Assembly (NCBI RefSeq): GCF_018326425.1
Contig: NZ_AP024601.1
Coordinates: forward strand, 484,001-548,000
Origin: Polycladomyces abyssicola
Lineage (GTDB): Bacteria; Bacillota; Bacilli; Thermoactinomycetales; JIR-001
Reading direction: 5' to 3'
Length of the DNA: 64,000 bases
A program made the translations under genes and the position numbers. Below, one piece after another: positions 1 through 9,171 of this stretch (position 1 is its first letter; every line of letters starts with the position of its first letter). Below the pieces are notes generated by a model that had not been told where the DNA came from, did no database searches, and worked only from the letters and a program-made list of their open reading frames with translations.

Positions 1-117
1 TTTTTGCCTTTGCAGGAAAACATCGAGTTTGATCACCGGGGTGAGCGGATCGTCATTGATGGTCCCGGGGACGATTGGCCGAACGTGTTAACGGCTGAAC
101 AAGGTCAATTTGACTAG
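1..117 (+). CDS. 3' end of a gene entering from the left edge (unknown)
   Basis: An open frame runs from base 1 to a TAG at 115-117 and gives 38 residues ending in EQGQFD. It has no stop or start inside the window. The residues do not let me recognise a family. The end overlaps the end of the convergent YdcF-like gene by about 30 bases, which is common for tail-to-tail genes. It could be a chance open frame, because only 39 codons are visible. Confidence 0.4.
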   Translation, partial: FLPLQENIEFDHRGERIVIDGPGDDWPNVLTAEQGQFD

Positions 118-669
118 CGCCAAACATTCCCGTGCTTTGTGGTACGGCATCCATAACACTTGCGAATGAACCGGTACGGGAACGGCGTGAATGCCGTTGC
201 GTGCGGCATATTGCAAAGCGCGATATTGGTGGTAGTCGTGCGTCACCAAATACACCTCATCCCAATGATGCTCATCCAATATCCGTTTGGAAAAACGGAG
301 ATTTTCTTCGGTATTGCGCGATCGATCTTCCAATATCAGCGACGCTGCCGGTACACCGCGGGAGATGAGATACTCTTTCATCACTTGCGCTTCTGTCACA
401 CCATTGCCCTCCGGTCCACCGGACAACACGAGATATCGGACTTTTTTCTGTTCGTACAACTTCACGGCCATCTCCAAACGCTCCCGCAATGCCGGACTGG
501 GTCGTTCATCCCACAAGGCCGCTCCCAAAACGAGAGCGGCCTGTTTTTGATCTGCAGGCATGGGGGACGTGTCGTAGCGGGAAACAGCTGGCCACCAGTA
601 GATCAGCACGGACAAACCAGCGACGCCAAATAGCACCATTCCCAACAATCCTGCGATTTTCAGCGGCAT
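88..669 (-). CDS. YdcF/SanA-family (DUF218) membrane-anchored protein
   Basis: Small single-span protein of 193 residues. One N-terminal hydrophobic segment (about residues 5-25) is followed by a DUF218 domain with the family's AALVLGAALW stretch, the LVLSGGP turn and a VTHDYHQYRA segment. Relatives (YdcF, SanA, ElyC) act at the cell envelope; their exact reaction is unsettled. I chose the ATG at 669 because GGAGGAG lies just upstream. A longer frame reaching 735 would overlap the preceding gene. It follows the HesB-like gene in the same direction, so the two are probably co-transcribed. Confidence 0.8.
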   Translation of the reverse strand: MPLKIAGLLGMVLFGVAGLSVLIYWWPAVSRYDTSPMPADQKQAALVLGAALWDERPSPALRERLEMAVKLYEQKKVRYLVLSGGPEGNGVTEAQVMKEYLISRGVPAASLILEDRSRNTEENLRFSKRILDEHHWDEVYLVTHDYHQYRALQYAARNGIHAVPVPVHSQVLWMPYHKARECLALVKLTLFSR

Positions 670-731
670 TCCTCTCCTCCATATCGATCCAAAGCAGACT
701 CCCCGCCAGCCTCCCAAGATCGCTTGATTGA

Positions 732-1055
732 TCACTCACCGGACATCCCCAGCTTGCAACCCCATCCGCCCAGCGGCCTGGAATGCGTGATCGAGAATTT
801 GCCGTTTTCCCTGTTGAGATCGATGTGAATCCCATCCATCCATTCCTTCTCATACGGAGGACAGGTAAACAGAATCCCCTCTTTTTCCACGGTGAGGTAA
901 CCGGGGCGCACTTCGGTCAATTCGATGGCAAAGGATGGAGATCCGCATCCCGATGTCAGCGGTACCACACGTACAGCCAGACGTTCTCCGTCTTCCTCCT
1001 GTGACAAAATTGCTTTCAATCGGGCAACGGCCAAAGGACTGATCTGAATGTCCAT
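732..1055 (-). CDS. HesB/IscA-like iron-sulfur biosynthesis family protein
   Basis: Protein of 107 residues beginning MDIQISPLAV, the usual start of the Firmicute HesB/YneR/YfhF family. It has an SGCGSPSF core but lacks the full three-cysteine set of true A-type carriers. Only one cysteine precedes the centre and others lie in FTCPP and WGCKL. Function is therefore inferred as iron-sulfur related rather than shown. The start at 1055 is preceded by GGGGTG; an upstream frame to 1115 has no good ribosome site. It ends where the YdcF-like gene begins. Confidence 0.75.
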   Translation of the reverse strand: MDIQISPLAVARLKAILSQEEDGERLAVRVVPLTSGCGSPSFAIELTEVRPGYLTVEKEGILFTCPPYEKEWMDGIHIDLNRENGKFSITHSRPLGGWGCKLGMSGE

Positions 1056-1273
1056 GAACCATTTCACCCCGTTTTTTGCTCTTGTCACCACTATAACAAA
1101 TGGAGGATGAAACAAGAAGTGACAACCATATGGCCATAAAATTCAGACATCAATCGAATATATGTATAGAATAGCATCGAATCATATATGAAAATGAAAT
1201 TTTATATGAAAGCGAGCGGGAAAACCCAGCCCTTCAGGGTTGGGATGAAAGCGAGCGTCGGACGAGGGAGGGG

Positions 1274-1429
1274 TTAACTCCCCTCTCGCAAGTCCGACAT
1301 TTTTTGTAAATACTCTTTGACTAACTTCTCAATAATCTTGCTAGCATCTGTATTTTCTTTAACAGCTTGCAATTTTAGTTGCTTAATCACTTCTTCATCT
1401 AAAGAAGTTGTGAATTTTTTTCGTGCCAT
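1274..1429 (-). CDS. small ribbon-helix-helix DNA-binding protein of the TnpB element
   Basis: Frame of 51 residues that starts [20 protein letters not shown] and ends in SDLREGS. A short basic beta strand (KKFTTSL) followed by two helices is the CopG/Arc-like RHH pattern. A ribosome site AAGGAGG lies 5-10 bases before the ATG. The gene is divergent from tnpB, and two TACGTA palindromes sit between them. Its last codons form part of the left-end stem, and the miniature copy near 42.8 kb keeps an equivalent KILSDLQEG-stop. That argues the gene belongs to the element. I infer that it represses itself and tnpB. Confidence 0.75.
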   Translation of the reverse strand: MARKKFTTSLDEEVIKQLKLQAVKENTDASKIIEKLVKEYLQKMSDLREGS

Positions 1430-1441
1430 TAGCTTTCCTCC

Positions 1442-1470
1442 TTGTCCCATTACGTATTTACGTATATAAT
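1442..1470 (+). promoter_or_regulatory. tnpB promoter with paired TACGTA operator in the spacer
   Basis: TTGTCC (1442-1447) and TATAAT (1465-1470) are 17 bases apart. The spacer holds two identical palindromes, TACGTA at 1451-1456 and 1459-1464, separated by TT. RHH proteins commonly bind such paired short sites, so this is the likely operator for the divergent RHH gene. The transcript would start close to the AAAGGAGG that serves tnpB, leaving almost no leader. Confidence 0.6.
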
Positions 1471-1494
1471 ATAGGAAAAGGAGGTGAAAAGCAA

Positions 1495-2625
1495 ATGCAC
1501 AAAGCGTTTAAGTTCCGTATCTATCCTAGCAAAGAACAAGCTACACTCATTAACAAGTCAATTGGTTGTAGTCGTTTCGTATTCAATCACTTCCTAGCTA
1601 AATGGAATGACGCATATGAGCAAACAGGAAAAGGACTAACCTATAATGCTTGCTCAAAACAATTAACCCAACTTAAGAAAGAGCTTGAATGGTTGAAAGA
1701 AGTAGATTCTACTTCACTGCAAAATGCATTGAAACATCTGGATGATGCATTCAAACGCTTTTTCAAAAAGCAGAATGACCGTCCACGCTTCAAGAGCAGG
1801 AAAAATCCTGTTCAATCCTACACCAGTCAATGCAACCATCCAAAGAAGGGTAAACCCACAATTGAAGTAATTGGTAACAAAATCAAGTTACCAAAACTAG
1901 GATGGGTACGTTTTGCAAAATCAAGAGAAGTAGAGGGAAAAATCCTTTCCGCTACGATCCGGCGTAATCCATCTGGAAAGTATTTTGTCTCCATCCTATG
2001 CGAAATGAACTACTGCTCATATAAACCCGTTGACAAAGAAAAAGCCATTGGAGTCGATCTTGGCTTGAAAGATTTTGCAATCCTCTCTAATGGTGAAAAA
2101 ATCAATGCTCCCAAGTACTTCAGAAAGTACGAAAAAAAGTTAATTAGATGGCAACGGATTCTTTCACGTCGTCAATATGGCGGTAGCAATTGGAACAAAG
2201 CACGGATCAAGGTTGCTAAGATCCATGAAAAGATTGCCAATGCAAGACATGACTTTCTACATAAACTGTCAACCAAACTGATTCACGAAAACCAAGTGAT
2301 CTGTTTGGAAGACTTGCAAGTCAAAAACATGGTGAAAAACCATACCCTTGCTAAATCAATCACTGATGCATCTTGGTCTGAATTTGTAACCATGCTGGAG
2401 TATAAAGCGAAATGGTTTGGAAGAACGATTGTTAAAGTCGGTAAGGCGTTCCCATCTAGTCAACTATGCTCCAACTGTGGGCATCGTCATAAAGAGGTAA
2501 AGAACCTCAATCTAAGAGAGTGGACATGCCCAGAGTGCCAAACTCACCATGACAGAGACATCAATGCATCCATCAATATCTTGCAAGAAGGTATAAGACT
2601 ATTCACCGCTGGGTTGGCGGGTTGA
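1495..2625 (+). CDS. tnpB: TnpB RNA-guided nuclease / accessory transposon protein
   Basis: Protein of 376 residues starting [15 protein letters not shown], preceded by AAAGGAGG. RuvC-type catalytic positions look intact: Asp188 in GVDLGLKD, Glu272 in ICLEDLQ, and the aspartates of HHDRDINAS near residue 353. The four-cysteine zinc finger is CSNCG (325, 328) and CPEC (345, 348). TnpB proteins are omega-RNA-guided DNA nucleases that favour element retention. The 3' end and right-end hairpin are where the guide RNA would lie. The family usually has 360-410 residues, so this copy appears full-length and potentially active. Confidence 0.92.
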   Translation: MHKAFKFRIYPSKEQATLINKSIGCSRFVFNHFLAKWNDAYEQTGKGLTYNACSKQLTQLKKELEWLKEVDSTSLQNALKHLDDAFKRFFKKQNDRPRFKSRKNPVQSYTSQCNHPKKGKPTIEVIGNKIKLPKLGWVRFAKSREVEGKILSATIRRNPSGKYFVSILCEMNYCSYKPVDKEKAIGVDLGLKDFAILSNGEKINAPKYFRKYEKKLIRWQRILSRRQYGGSNWNKARIKVAKIHEKIANARHDFLHKLSTKLIHENQVICLEDLQVKNMVKNHTLAKSITDASWSEFVTMLEYKAKWFGRTIVKVGKAFPSSQLCSNCGHRHKEVKNLNLREWTCPECQTHHDRDINASINILQEGIRLFTAGLAG

Positions 2626-2766
2626 GCTTGGTCAATATCCTGTCAGTAGATGGGAGTTCCCAAGAATCCCACGGCTTTAGTCGTGTGGAGTGTCAACTGA
2701 AAATTGGTTCCGAGTATACTGAGTGGACGGTCAAAATGAAACAGATCGCCGTCGGGTCTTAAAGGG

Positions 2767-2802
2767 ATAGCTGGAAAAGAAATGGGACCAGACACGTTCT
2801 AG
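2767..2802 (+). repeat. fragment of the island's intergenic element family (right-end type)
   Basis: The stretch reads like the right end of the element copy at 45438-45682: a GCTGGAAAAG-type segment followed by GGGACCAGACACG and CTAG at 2799-2802. Only the end is recognisable. It suggests that the element family is not confined to the siderophore island. Confidence 0.4.
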
Positions 2803-2835
2803 CGATTCCATCAAATTGGCTGTCGAGCATCAGTT

Positions 2836-2865
2836 TCAGCGCCGTTCCGGCGCTGATTATTTTTT
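2836..2865 (+). terminator. rho-independent terminator upstream of the amidase
   Basis: The stem TCAGCGCCG / CGGCGCTGA (2836-2844, 2848-2856) has a short loop and is followed by TTATTTTTT. It would end read-through from the tnpB element. Confidence 0.7.
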
Positions 2866-2931
2866 ATGTTATAATTATGAATAAGTAATTACTTCCGGTG
2901 TGTTGATCACCCGTGGAGGAGGCACACATGT

Positions 2932-3561
2932 ATGAAATTGATCGCGGTAGACCCTGGACACGGCGGCGTGGATTCGGGGGCGGTGGGGAACGGTTTGTAC
3001 GAGAAGAACTTGACGTTGAAAATCGGTCAAATGTTGAATGTGAAGCTGGAGCCGTATCAGTGCGCGGTGACGATGACCCGTGCGAGTGATGTGTACAAAA
3101 GTCTGGACGAACGAACGAACTGGGCAAACAGTCAGGGAGCGGACTACTTTATATCGCTGCATCACAACACCTTCAGCGATCCGGATGCGCGCGGGTTCGA
3201 ATCGTACATCTGGAACGGTCCCGTTTCGCAATTCACCTACGACGCCCAAGCAATCATCCATGCCGAAGTGGTCAAGTATCTAAATGGGTACGGCGTACCC
3301 GACCGGGGTAAAAAACGGGCCGATTTTCATGTTCTGCGAGAAACCAACATGCCCGCCGTGCTGCTGGAGAATTTGTTCGTCAGCAACACGAAGGACGCGG
3401 CCCTGCTCAAAAGCGACAGTTTTTTGGACGGTTTGGCCAATGCAATCACGTACGGGCTGGTACGTTGCCTGGGATTGCAGTCGGATACTGCCAGTATGTC
3501 TCAAACGGAAACGGATCCGGATGTACCTGTGCCGGATATCAGTGATGATGCGAAAGAATAA
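2932..3561 (+). CDS. N-acetylmuramoyl-L-alanine amidase (Amidase_3)
   Basis: Zinc amidase of 209 residues that cleaves the bond between muramic acid and the stem peptide. Metal and catalytic positions are visible: His in DPGHGG (residue 9), Glu24 in YEKNLTL, His in SLHHNT (about 77) and Glu in LLENLFVS (about 145). The frame starts directly with the catalytic fold and has no signal peptide or cell-wall-binding repeats. It may act after mother-cell lysis, or leave the cell by another route. The ATG at 2932 follows GGAGGAGG by nine bases. The last 30 residues are a low-complexity acidic tail. Confidence 0.88.
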   Translation: MKLIAVDPGHGGVDSGAVGNGLYEKNLTLKIGQMLNVKLEPYQCAVTMTRASDVYKSLDERTNWANSQGADYFISLHHNTFSDPDARGFESYIWNGPVSQFTYDAQAIIHAEVVKYLNGYGVPDRGKKRADFHVLRETNMPAVLLENLFVSNTKDAALLKSDSFLDGLANAITYGLVRCLGLQSDTASMSQTETDPDVPVPDISDDAKE

Positions 3562-3636
3562 ACCATCATGCTCCGATTTCCCGTCTTAAGCACCGCACCT
3601 GACGGGAAATTCGGCACCCGAAATCGCGAGTGTTTC

Positions 3637-3666
3637 CCCGGCGGTTCCCCGCCGGGTTGCTTTTTT
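3637..3666 (+). terminator. terminator after the amidase gene
   Basis: The stem CCCGGCGG / CCGCCGGG with a four-base loop is followed by TTGCTTTTTT. It lies between the amidase gene and the restored end of the convergent fatty acid transporter gene. Confidence 0.85.
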
Positions 3667-5023
3667 CTACAATACCAACAGCGCTCCTCCGAAAATTACG
3701 ATGCCAATCAATAGAGCCATCATGCAATAGCCCATGATATCAGAGACCGGCGATGGCCAACACAGGCAACGCCCAAAATGGTTGGATCATGTTGCCCACC
3801 TGCTCGCCGAATGCGACAGACATGGAGATTTTCCCCAAATACTGCACGCTGGTTTCTCCCAACAGGCGGGCTGCTTCAATAGAAACCGGTGCTTGAACAG
3901 CCCAATGGCCGCCCCCGGACGGAATGAACATCGTGATAATGAGGGAGGCGAGAAAGTTGAAAAAGGGCAGCGTGGTTTCGGTAGCTCCTTCCACGAGAGA
4001 ACGGGCGAGCACGACGGCCAGTGACGGCGTGTGAGCCGGATCGGGCGAAAAAGTGATCAGCGCCATGATCCCGCCGTAAAATGGGTATTGCAACAGCAAG
4101 GAACCGGATGCTTTGGCCGCTTCCTTGAAAGCTTGAATAAACCGGATCGGTGTGCCGTGAAACAGCAATCCGGCTACGGTGAACAGCATGATCATCGTAT
4201 CGATTTTGAGCGTGGCACCGGCGATGATGAAAAAGTAATACAATCCCGCAGCTGCCACGAGGAGGTTGAAGATCCAAGCCCGCTCCAGCCGGAATGCGAA
4301 CGTGGAGTCACCCGTGGCAGCCATTTCCTGTTTGGCATCCGTTTGGGACAGCCGGGCCCGGTCCACCGGTTGGATCTGTTGGGGTTGTATCCGTTTCAGC
4401 AGAACGGCGATGACGATGACTGTGACAACGACGGGAACTAAATTGTAAGCCGCACCCAATGTTTCGGAGACGGGAACGGTTTGTCCGGTCAATTTATGAA
4501 TCCAGTTGAGCGAAGAAGCGGGATCAGCATTGGCCAACACGATGGAACTGGAAAAACCGGATGCCCAGGTGATGAACCCCATATAGGCGGCAGCCACGAG
4601 ATAGGCGAAATCAGCTTCCATCCGTTTGGCCATTTCTTTTGCGAGCAATGTTCCCACTACCAACCCCAATCCCCAGTTAAAAAAAGAAGTGATGGCCCCG
4701 GTAAGGAACACCAGGACGGCTGCTTGGGATTGGTTGTGCGGCAGGGAGGCCAACCGTCGAAGCGTCCGCTCAATCAACGGTGCTTGTGCCAGTGTGTACC
4801 CACAGACGAGGATCAAGGTCATTTGCAGGGCGAACGTGAAAATGTTTTGCGTCCCCCACACGCCTTCATACCATACTTCGACCCATTTGCCCGGTCCCAC
4901 TCCGGGCACCGCCAACCAAGCGCCGGCCGCCACGATGATCGTCAGCAGAATGGCGTATAGATACGGATCAGGCATGAAGCGTTGGGCAAAACGAACAAAT
5001 AGATGTGTCAGTTTAACAAACAT
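3667..5023 (-). CDS. atoE: short-chain fatty acid transporter AtoE-like, frameshifted at its 3' end
   Basis: Hydrophobic protein of about 427 residues in the uninterrupted frame (stop at 3740), with many membrane spans. It has the AtoE/ScFA_trans features FAQRFMPDPYLYAILLT at the start and NMIQPFWALPVLAIAGL near the end. Family members import short-chain fatty acids such as acetoacetate or butyrate. After AIAGL the frame hits TGA, but the next frame continues DIMGYCMMALLIGIVIF to a TAG at 3667. That is the expected last membrane helix, so an indel near 3742 has cut off about 24 residues. The shortened protein might still fold. The feature spans the restored gene. The gene is divergent from hutU. 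Confidence 0.8.
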
Positions 5024-5211
5024 TCATAAACCTCCTGTTCTTCCCTGTATATGATCAAATATTTTGAATGCAATATTGGCTCCTGTCATTGCAAAAACCT
5101 TCTCACTCAAGAAACTTTCGTTGTTTTGCATCAACTGCACCTTTATTTCGCTAACACATTTGTATGCTAATGTGCTCGCTTGCTTCCCAGGTGTCGCCAC
5201 CGTTACGCTTA

Positions 5212-5237
5212 GAATAGAATGATGATTCATTCTATTC
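5212..5237. promoter_or_regulatory. perfect palindrome upstream of hutU (candidate operator)
   Basis: GAATAGAATGA and TCATTCTATTC form a perfect 11-base inverted repeat around TGAT. It lies 28 bases before the hutU start and overlaps a possible -10 (TAGAAT, 5215-5220). No nearby gene encodes an obvious regulator for it. It could serve the divergent transporter gene as well. It is not followed by a T-run, so a terminator is unlikely. Confidence 0.55.
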
Positions 5238-5264
5238 ATAACAAAGGTGAAGGAAGGGGATCGC

Positions 5265-6938
5265 ATGCAGGTGAAGCCAGACCGGGTGATCCGCTCGCCG
5301 CGGGGGAATCGCCTGACGGCTAAAGGATGGGTACAGGAAGCGGCGCTTCGAATGCTGATGAACAATCTGGACCCCGAAGTGGCGGAGAACCCCGACGAAT
5401 TGGTCGTTTACGGGGGGATCGGTAAGGCTGTGCGCAACTGGAAATGTTTCGATGCCATCACGACCGCGTTGCGGGAGTTGGAGCATGACGAGACGCTTTT
5501 GGTTCAGTCGGGCAAACCGGTGGCGGTGTTCCGCTCCCATCCAGATGCACCGCGTGTGTTGTTGGCCAACTCCAATCTGGTGCCGGCCTGGGCCAATTGG
5601 GAGACGTTTCGGGAGTTGGAGCAAAAGGGATTGATCATGTTCGGGCAGATGACGGCGGGAAGCTGGATCTACATTGGTACACAGGGGATTCTGCAGGGAA
5701 CATATGAGACGTTTGCGGAAGCGGCCCGACAGCATTTCGGCGGCACATTGAAGGGAACATGGACCGTCACCGCTGGTTTGGGTGGGATGGGAGGTGCACA
5801 ACCATTGGCGGTGACGATGAACGAAGGGGTGGTCATCGCCGTCGAATGCGATCCGGTCCGGATCGAACGCCGCATCCAGACCCGGTATTTGAACGTTCAG
5901 ACCGACTCGCTGGAGAAAGCCCTGGAGATGGCCAAACAGGCTGTAGCCGAAAGGAAACCACTGTCCATCGGTTTGTTGGGGAATGCGGCCGAGGTGCTGC
6001 CCGAACTGGTCCGGCGGGGAGAAATCCCCGATCTGGTGACTGATCAAACCTCCGCTCACGATCCCCTTCATGGATATCTACCGGAAGGTATGACACTGGA
6101 AGAAGCGGCTGACTTGCGCAAACAGGACCCTCAAGGGTATGTCAAACGGGCGAAGGCGAGTATGGCCAAACACGTTCGGGCGATGCTGGAGATGCAAAAG
6201 CAGGGGGCGGTCGTGTTTGACTACGGCAACAATATCCGGCAGATGGCATGGGAAGAAGGGGTGAAGGATGCATTTGATTTTCCCGGATTCGTACCGGCAT
6301 TCATTCGACCGTTGTTTTGTGAGGGCAAGGGGCCGTTCCGCTGGGTGGCACTCTCCGGCGATCCCGAGGATATTCGCAAAACGGACGAAGTAATCCTGCG
6401 AGAATTCGCCGGCAATCACCGATTGGTGAGATGGATTCGTATGGCCCAACAACATATACAGTTCCAGGGACTTCCTGCCCGTATCTGTTGGCTGGGATAC
6501 GGGGAGCGGGCCAGATTTGGTCGGATCATCAACGAGATGGTAGGAAAAGGGGAGCTTTCTGCCCCCATCGTCATCGGCAGGGATCATTTGGATTGCGGTT
6601 CAGTTGCCTCTCCCAACCGGGAGACGGAGGGGATGAAGGACGGGAGCGACGCCATCGCCGATTGGCCAATCCTGAACGCCCTGATCAATGCTGTCAACGG
6701 AGCCAGTTGGGTGTCCGTTCATCACGGCGGCGGTGTCGGCATGGGATATTCCCTGCATGCCGGGATGGTAATCGTGGCCGACGGCACACCGGAGGCGGAC
6801 CAGCGTTTGGAACGTGTCCTGACGAGCGATCCGGGAATGGGCATCGTTCGCCATGTCGATGCGGGATATGAACGGGCCGTGGAGATGGCCCGACATCACG
6901 GGGTGAAGATTCCGATGTTAAGAGGCGATGACCATTGA
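5265..6938 (+). CDS. hutU: urocanate hydratase
   Basis: Second enzyme of histidine degradation; it hydrates urocanate to imidazolone propionate using tightly bound NAD. The protein has 557 residues and starts [14 protein letters not shown], followed by the invariant [21 protein letters not shown] stretch. The NAD-binding [10 protein letters not shown] and the [15 protein letters not shown] active-site segment are present. The ATG at 5265 follows GGAAGGGG; an earlier GTG at 5247 lacks a site. The stop overlaps the hutI start, showing translational coupling. Histidase (hutH) is not in the window, so urocanate must come from an enzyme encoded elsewhere. Confidence 0.95.
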   Translation: MQVKPDRVIRSPRGNRLTAKGWVQEAALRMLMNNLDPEVAENPDELVVYGGIGKAVRNWKCFDAITTALRELEHDETLLVQSGKPVAVFRSHPDAPRVLLANSNLVPAWANWETFRELEQKGLIMFGQMTAGSWIYIGTQGILQGTYETFAEAARQHFGGTLKGTWTVTAGLGGMGGAQPLAVTMNEGVVIAVECDPVRIERRIQTRYLNVQTDSLEKALEMAKQAVAERKPLSIGLLGNAAEVLPELVRRGEIPDLVTDQTSAHDPLHGYLPEGMTLEEAADLRKQDPQGYVKRAKASMAKHVRAMLEMQKQGAVVFDYGNNIRQMAWEEGVKDAFDFPGFVPAFIRPLFCEGKGPFRWVALSGDPEDIRKTDEVILREFAGNHRLVRWIRMAQQHIQFQGLPARICWLGYGERARFGRIINEMVGKGELSAPIVIGRDHLDCGSVASPNRETEGMKDGSDAIADWPILNALINAVNGASWVSVHHGGGVGMGYSLHAGMVIVADGTPEADQRLERVLTSDPGMGIVRHVDAGYERAVEMARHHGVKIPMLRGDDH

Positions 6939-8227
6939 ACCGACTCATGATTCGTAATATCGGGCAACTGTTGACCCTGCGCGGTGCCAGCGGCCGGCCG
7001 AAAACGGGATCGTCGCTTTCCGACTTAGGCATCATCGAAAACGGGTGTGTGGCGATCGAAGGGGAAACCATCGCGGCCGTCGGTACGGAACAAGAAGTGT
7101 GGCACCGGCTATGCCAACGTTGGGGGGAGCGACTTTCAGACAAAGCGGATGTGATGGATGCTGGCGGTCGAGTGGTCATGCCGGGGATGGTGGACCCACA
7201 CACCCATCTCGTTTTTGCCGGAACGCGGGAGTACGAGCTGGAAATGCGGTTGCAAGGCGCCACCTATCTGGAGATTTTGCAAGCGGGAGGCGGCATTCTG
7301 GCTACGACGCGGAAAACGCGACAGGCGACCGAGGAAGAATTGCTCCGGCAAGCGTCCAGCCGGTTGGATCGGTTTCTGCAATATGGGGTGACCACGGTAG
7401 AAGCCAAAAGCGGATATGGATTGGACTGGAAACATGAGTGGAAGCAGTTGCGAGTGGCCCGCCGACTGCATGAAACCCACCCTGTCGACGTGGTGTCCAC
7501 TTTTATGGGGGCGCATGTGGTTCCGGAAGAGTATCGGAATGATCCCGACCGTTATGTGGACATTGTGGTGGATGAGATGATTCCGCAAGTGGCGGATAAG
7601 GGACTGGCCGAGTTTTGCGATGTGTTTTGCGAGAAAGACGTTTTTTCGCTTGAGCAGTCTCGACGTGTGCTGGAGGCGGGCAAACGCCACGGACTGATGC
7701 CCAAGATTCACGCCGATGAGATGGAAGCGATGGGCGGCGCCGAATTGGCTGCGGATTTGGGGGCCATCTCCGCCGATCATTTGTTGAGGGTCTCGGACCG
7801 CGGCATTTGCCGATTGGCGGAAACCGGTGTGATCGCCGTCCTTTTGCCCGGCACCGCTTTTTATCTGATGGCCCCTTTTGCCCGGGCACGCGATATGATC
7901 GAGGCCGGAGTGGCGGTGGCTTTATCGACGGATTGCAACCCCGGTTCGTCACCGACCATGTCGATGCCAATGATACTGAACCTTGCATGTTTGCACATGA
8001 GAATGACACCGGCTGAAGCGATTTCGGCGGCGACGATCAACGCGGCCCACGCCATCGGGAGAGGATGGCAGATCGGCAGTCTGGAGGAAGGGAAACAGGC
8101 GGATCTGGTTCTGCTCGATGCCCCTCATTACGCGTTTTTGCAATATCATTTTGGGATCAACCTGATTGACACGGTGATCAAGAAGGGGCGAGTCGTGGTG
8201 AAAAACGGGCAGCTTGTCCGCCGATGA
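6935..8227 (+). CDS. hutI: imidazolonepropionase
   Basis: Zinc or iron hydrolase of the amidohydrolase superfamily, converting imidazolone propionate to formiminoglutamate. It has 430 residues. The metal-binding HxH is in [10 protein letters not shown], the next histidine in [12 protein letters not shown], and the catalytic aspartate in [14 protein letters not shown]. The TTG at 6935 overlaps the hutU stop; an ATG four codons later (6947) is an alternative start. Length and motifs match the family, and it forms an operon with hutU. Confidence 0.95.
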   Translation: MNRLMIRNIGQLLTLRGASGRPKTGSSLSDLGIIENGCVAIEGETIAAVGTEQEVWHRLCQRWGERLSDKADVMDAGGRVVMPGMVDPHTHLVFAGTREYELEMRLQGATYLEILQAGGGILATTRKTRQATEEELLRQASSRLDRFLQYGVTTVEAKSGYGLDWKHEWKQLRVARRLHETHPVDVVSTFMGAHVVPEEYRNDPDRYVDIVVDEMIPQVADKGLAEFCDVFCEKDVFSLEQSRRVLEAGKRHGLMPKIHADEMEAMGGAELAADLGAISADHLLRVSDRGICRLAETGVIAVLLPGTAFYLMAPFARARDMIEAGVAVALSTDCNPGSSPTMSMPMILNLACLHMRMTPAEAISAATINAAHAIGRGWQIGSLEEGKQADLVLLDAPHYAFLQYHFGINLIDTVIKKGRVVVKNGQLVRR

Positions 8228-8404
8228 CCAAGACGGGTCAAAAACGGGCGGCGCTTGGCAGGATCTGTCGCACTCTGACGGGAAATTCGTGTCGCAACAC
8301 AGCGGTTTCCTCCTCTTTTTGTCTAGTTTCCGAGACCGGCAGGGAATCAGAACCGGAACCGAGTAGCTTAAGGATTAACAAGGATCGCTCAAGGGGGAAT
8401 CGCG

Positions 8405-9088
8405 ATGGAACCGATGGAAAAACGGGTACCGGAATTGGAAGTGATCGATGAGCGGGAAAACAATGAGACTGAGGAGCCGTCCCAATTTCTCGTCATTGTT
8501 CATGACGACGAGAAAAATGAGGAGACAGAGGAAGAGCCTGCGGAAAACAGCAATCCGTTCGTGCGGTTGAAACGGCAGTTTGCCCGTTTAAAGTCCCCGA
8601 TAACCAAAGAGAATGTCAAGAACCTAATCCAACAATTCTTCAAAGTGGTGGAAGAAAAGAAGAGCAATGAAATTCATGTGGAGCGGGATCAACGGCAGGT
8701 AAGCTTGAAGCTGGGATTTATGACCGGAAAAAAGGAATTGCATTGTGATTTTTGCGGAATCGAGGACCGTTTCTACGCCGGCGCGATGTTTGGTGATCTG
8801 TATGTAGAAGGGACGCCGAAATGGATGATGTGTCCCAGTTGCTTGACCTATTGCAAGGAACAAGGTCAGGAACGCTTTGAACAACGTGTGCGGGCACGGT
8901 TTCACCAACTGGCAGCCCGTTTGGAACGGGATGCGCGGCGGGCGCGAAATTTGGCCACGGTGGAAGCGTTTCAGGTGCCCAATCAGGCGGAATGGGAAGC
9001 ATGGGAAACTGCGGCGGTCGCCCTGGAAGAAGCTGCGGCGGGGTATGAACAGCGGATGGAAGAAGGAGATTCGTTTCACGAGATTTGA
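8405..9088 (+). CDS. unknown acidic protein with a four-cysteine zinc-ribbon core
   Basis: Protein of 227 residues that I do not recognise. The first 70 residues are rich in Glu and Asp and probably disordered. The middle has CDFC and CPSC about 34 residues apart, a likely zinc site. The C-terminal third is an alpha-helical, Ala/Glu/Arg-rich segment that could form a coiled coil. It has its own site AAGGGGGAATCGCG before the ATG and a strong terminator after the stop, so it is transcribed either with hutUI or alone. Its place between hutI and hutG hints at a link to that pathway, but nothing in the sequence proves it. Confidence 0.7.
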   Translation: MEPMEKRVPELEVIDERENNETEEPSQFLVIVHDDEKNEETEEEPAENSNPFVRLKRQFARLKSPITKENVKNLIQQFFKVVEEKKSNEIHVERDQRQVSLKLGFMTGKKELHCDFCGIEDRFYAGAMFGDLYVEGTPKWMMCPSCLTYCKEQGQERFEQRVRARFHQLAARLERDARRARNLATVEAFQVPNQAEWEAWETAAVALEEAAAGYEQRMEEGDSFHEI

Positions 9089-9102
9089 CGAGAAATACCC
9101 GG

Positions 9103-9139
9103 CCCCATCGCTTTTTCTGGAAAGCGGTGGGGGTTTTTT
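9103..9139 (+). terminator. terminator between the zinc-ribbon gene and hutG
   Basis: The stem CCCCATCGCTTT / AAAGCGGTGGGG (9103-9114, 9121-9132, one G-T pair) is followed by a T-run. It separates hutG from the upstream genes at least partly. Confidence 0.85.
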
Positions 9140-9171
9140 GTCGAATGAGTCGGATGAAAGGATGATAACGG

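Larger units (their letters stand above)
1206..2697 (+). mobile_element. TnpB-only IS200/IS605-type element with divergent RHH gene
   Basis: The element consists of a structured left end (about 1206-1310), an RHH gene on the minus strand, tnpB on the plus strand, and a right-end hairpin (CCCACGGC TTTA GTCGTGTGG) finishing at TCAAC, 2693-2697. Boundaries come from comparison with relatives inside the window. A miniature relative at 42712-42970 shares both ends, and a degraded minus-strand copy has its right end at 19378. TTTAT precedes the left end in both readable copies (1201-1205 and 42707-42711), a candidate target-adjacent motif. There is no TnpA transposase, so it would depend on one elsewhere. 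Confidence 0.8.
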
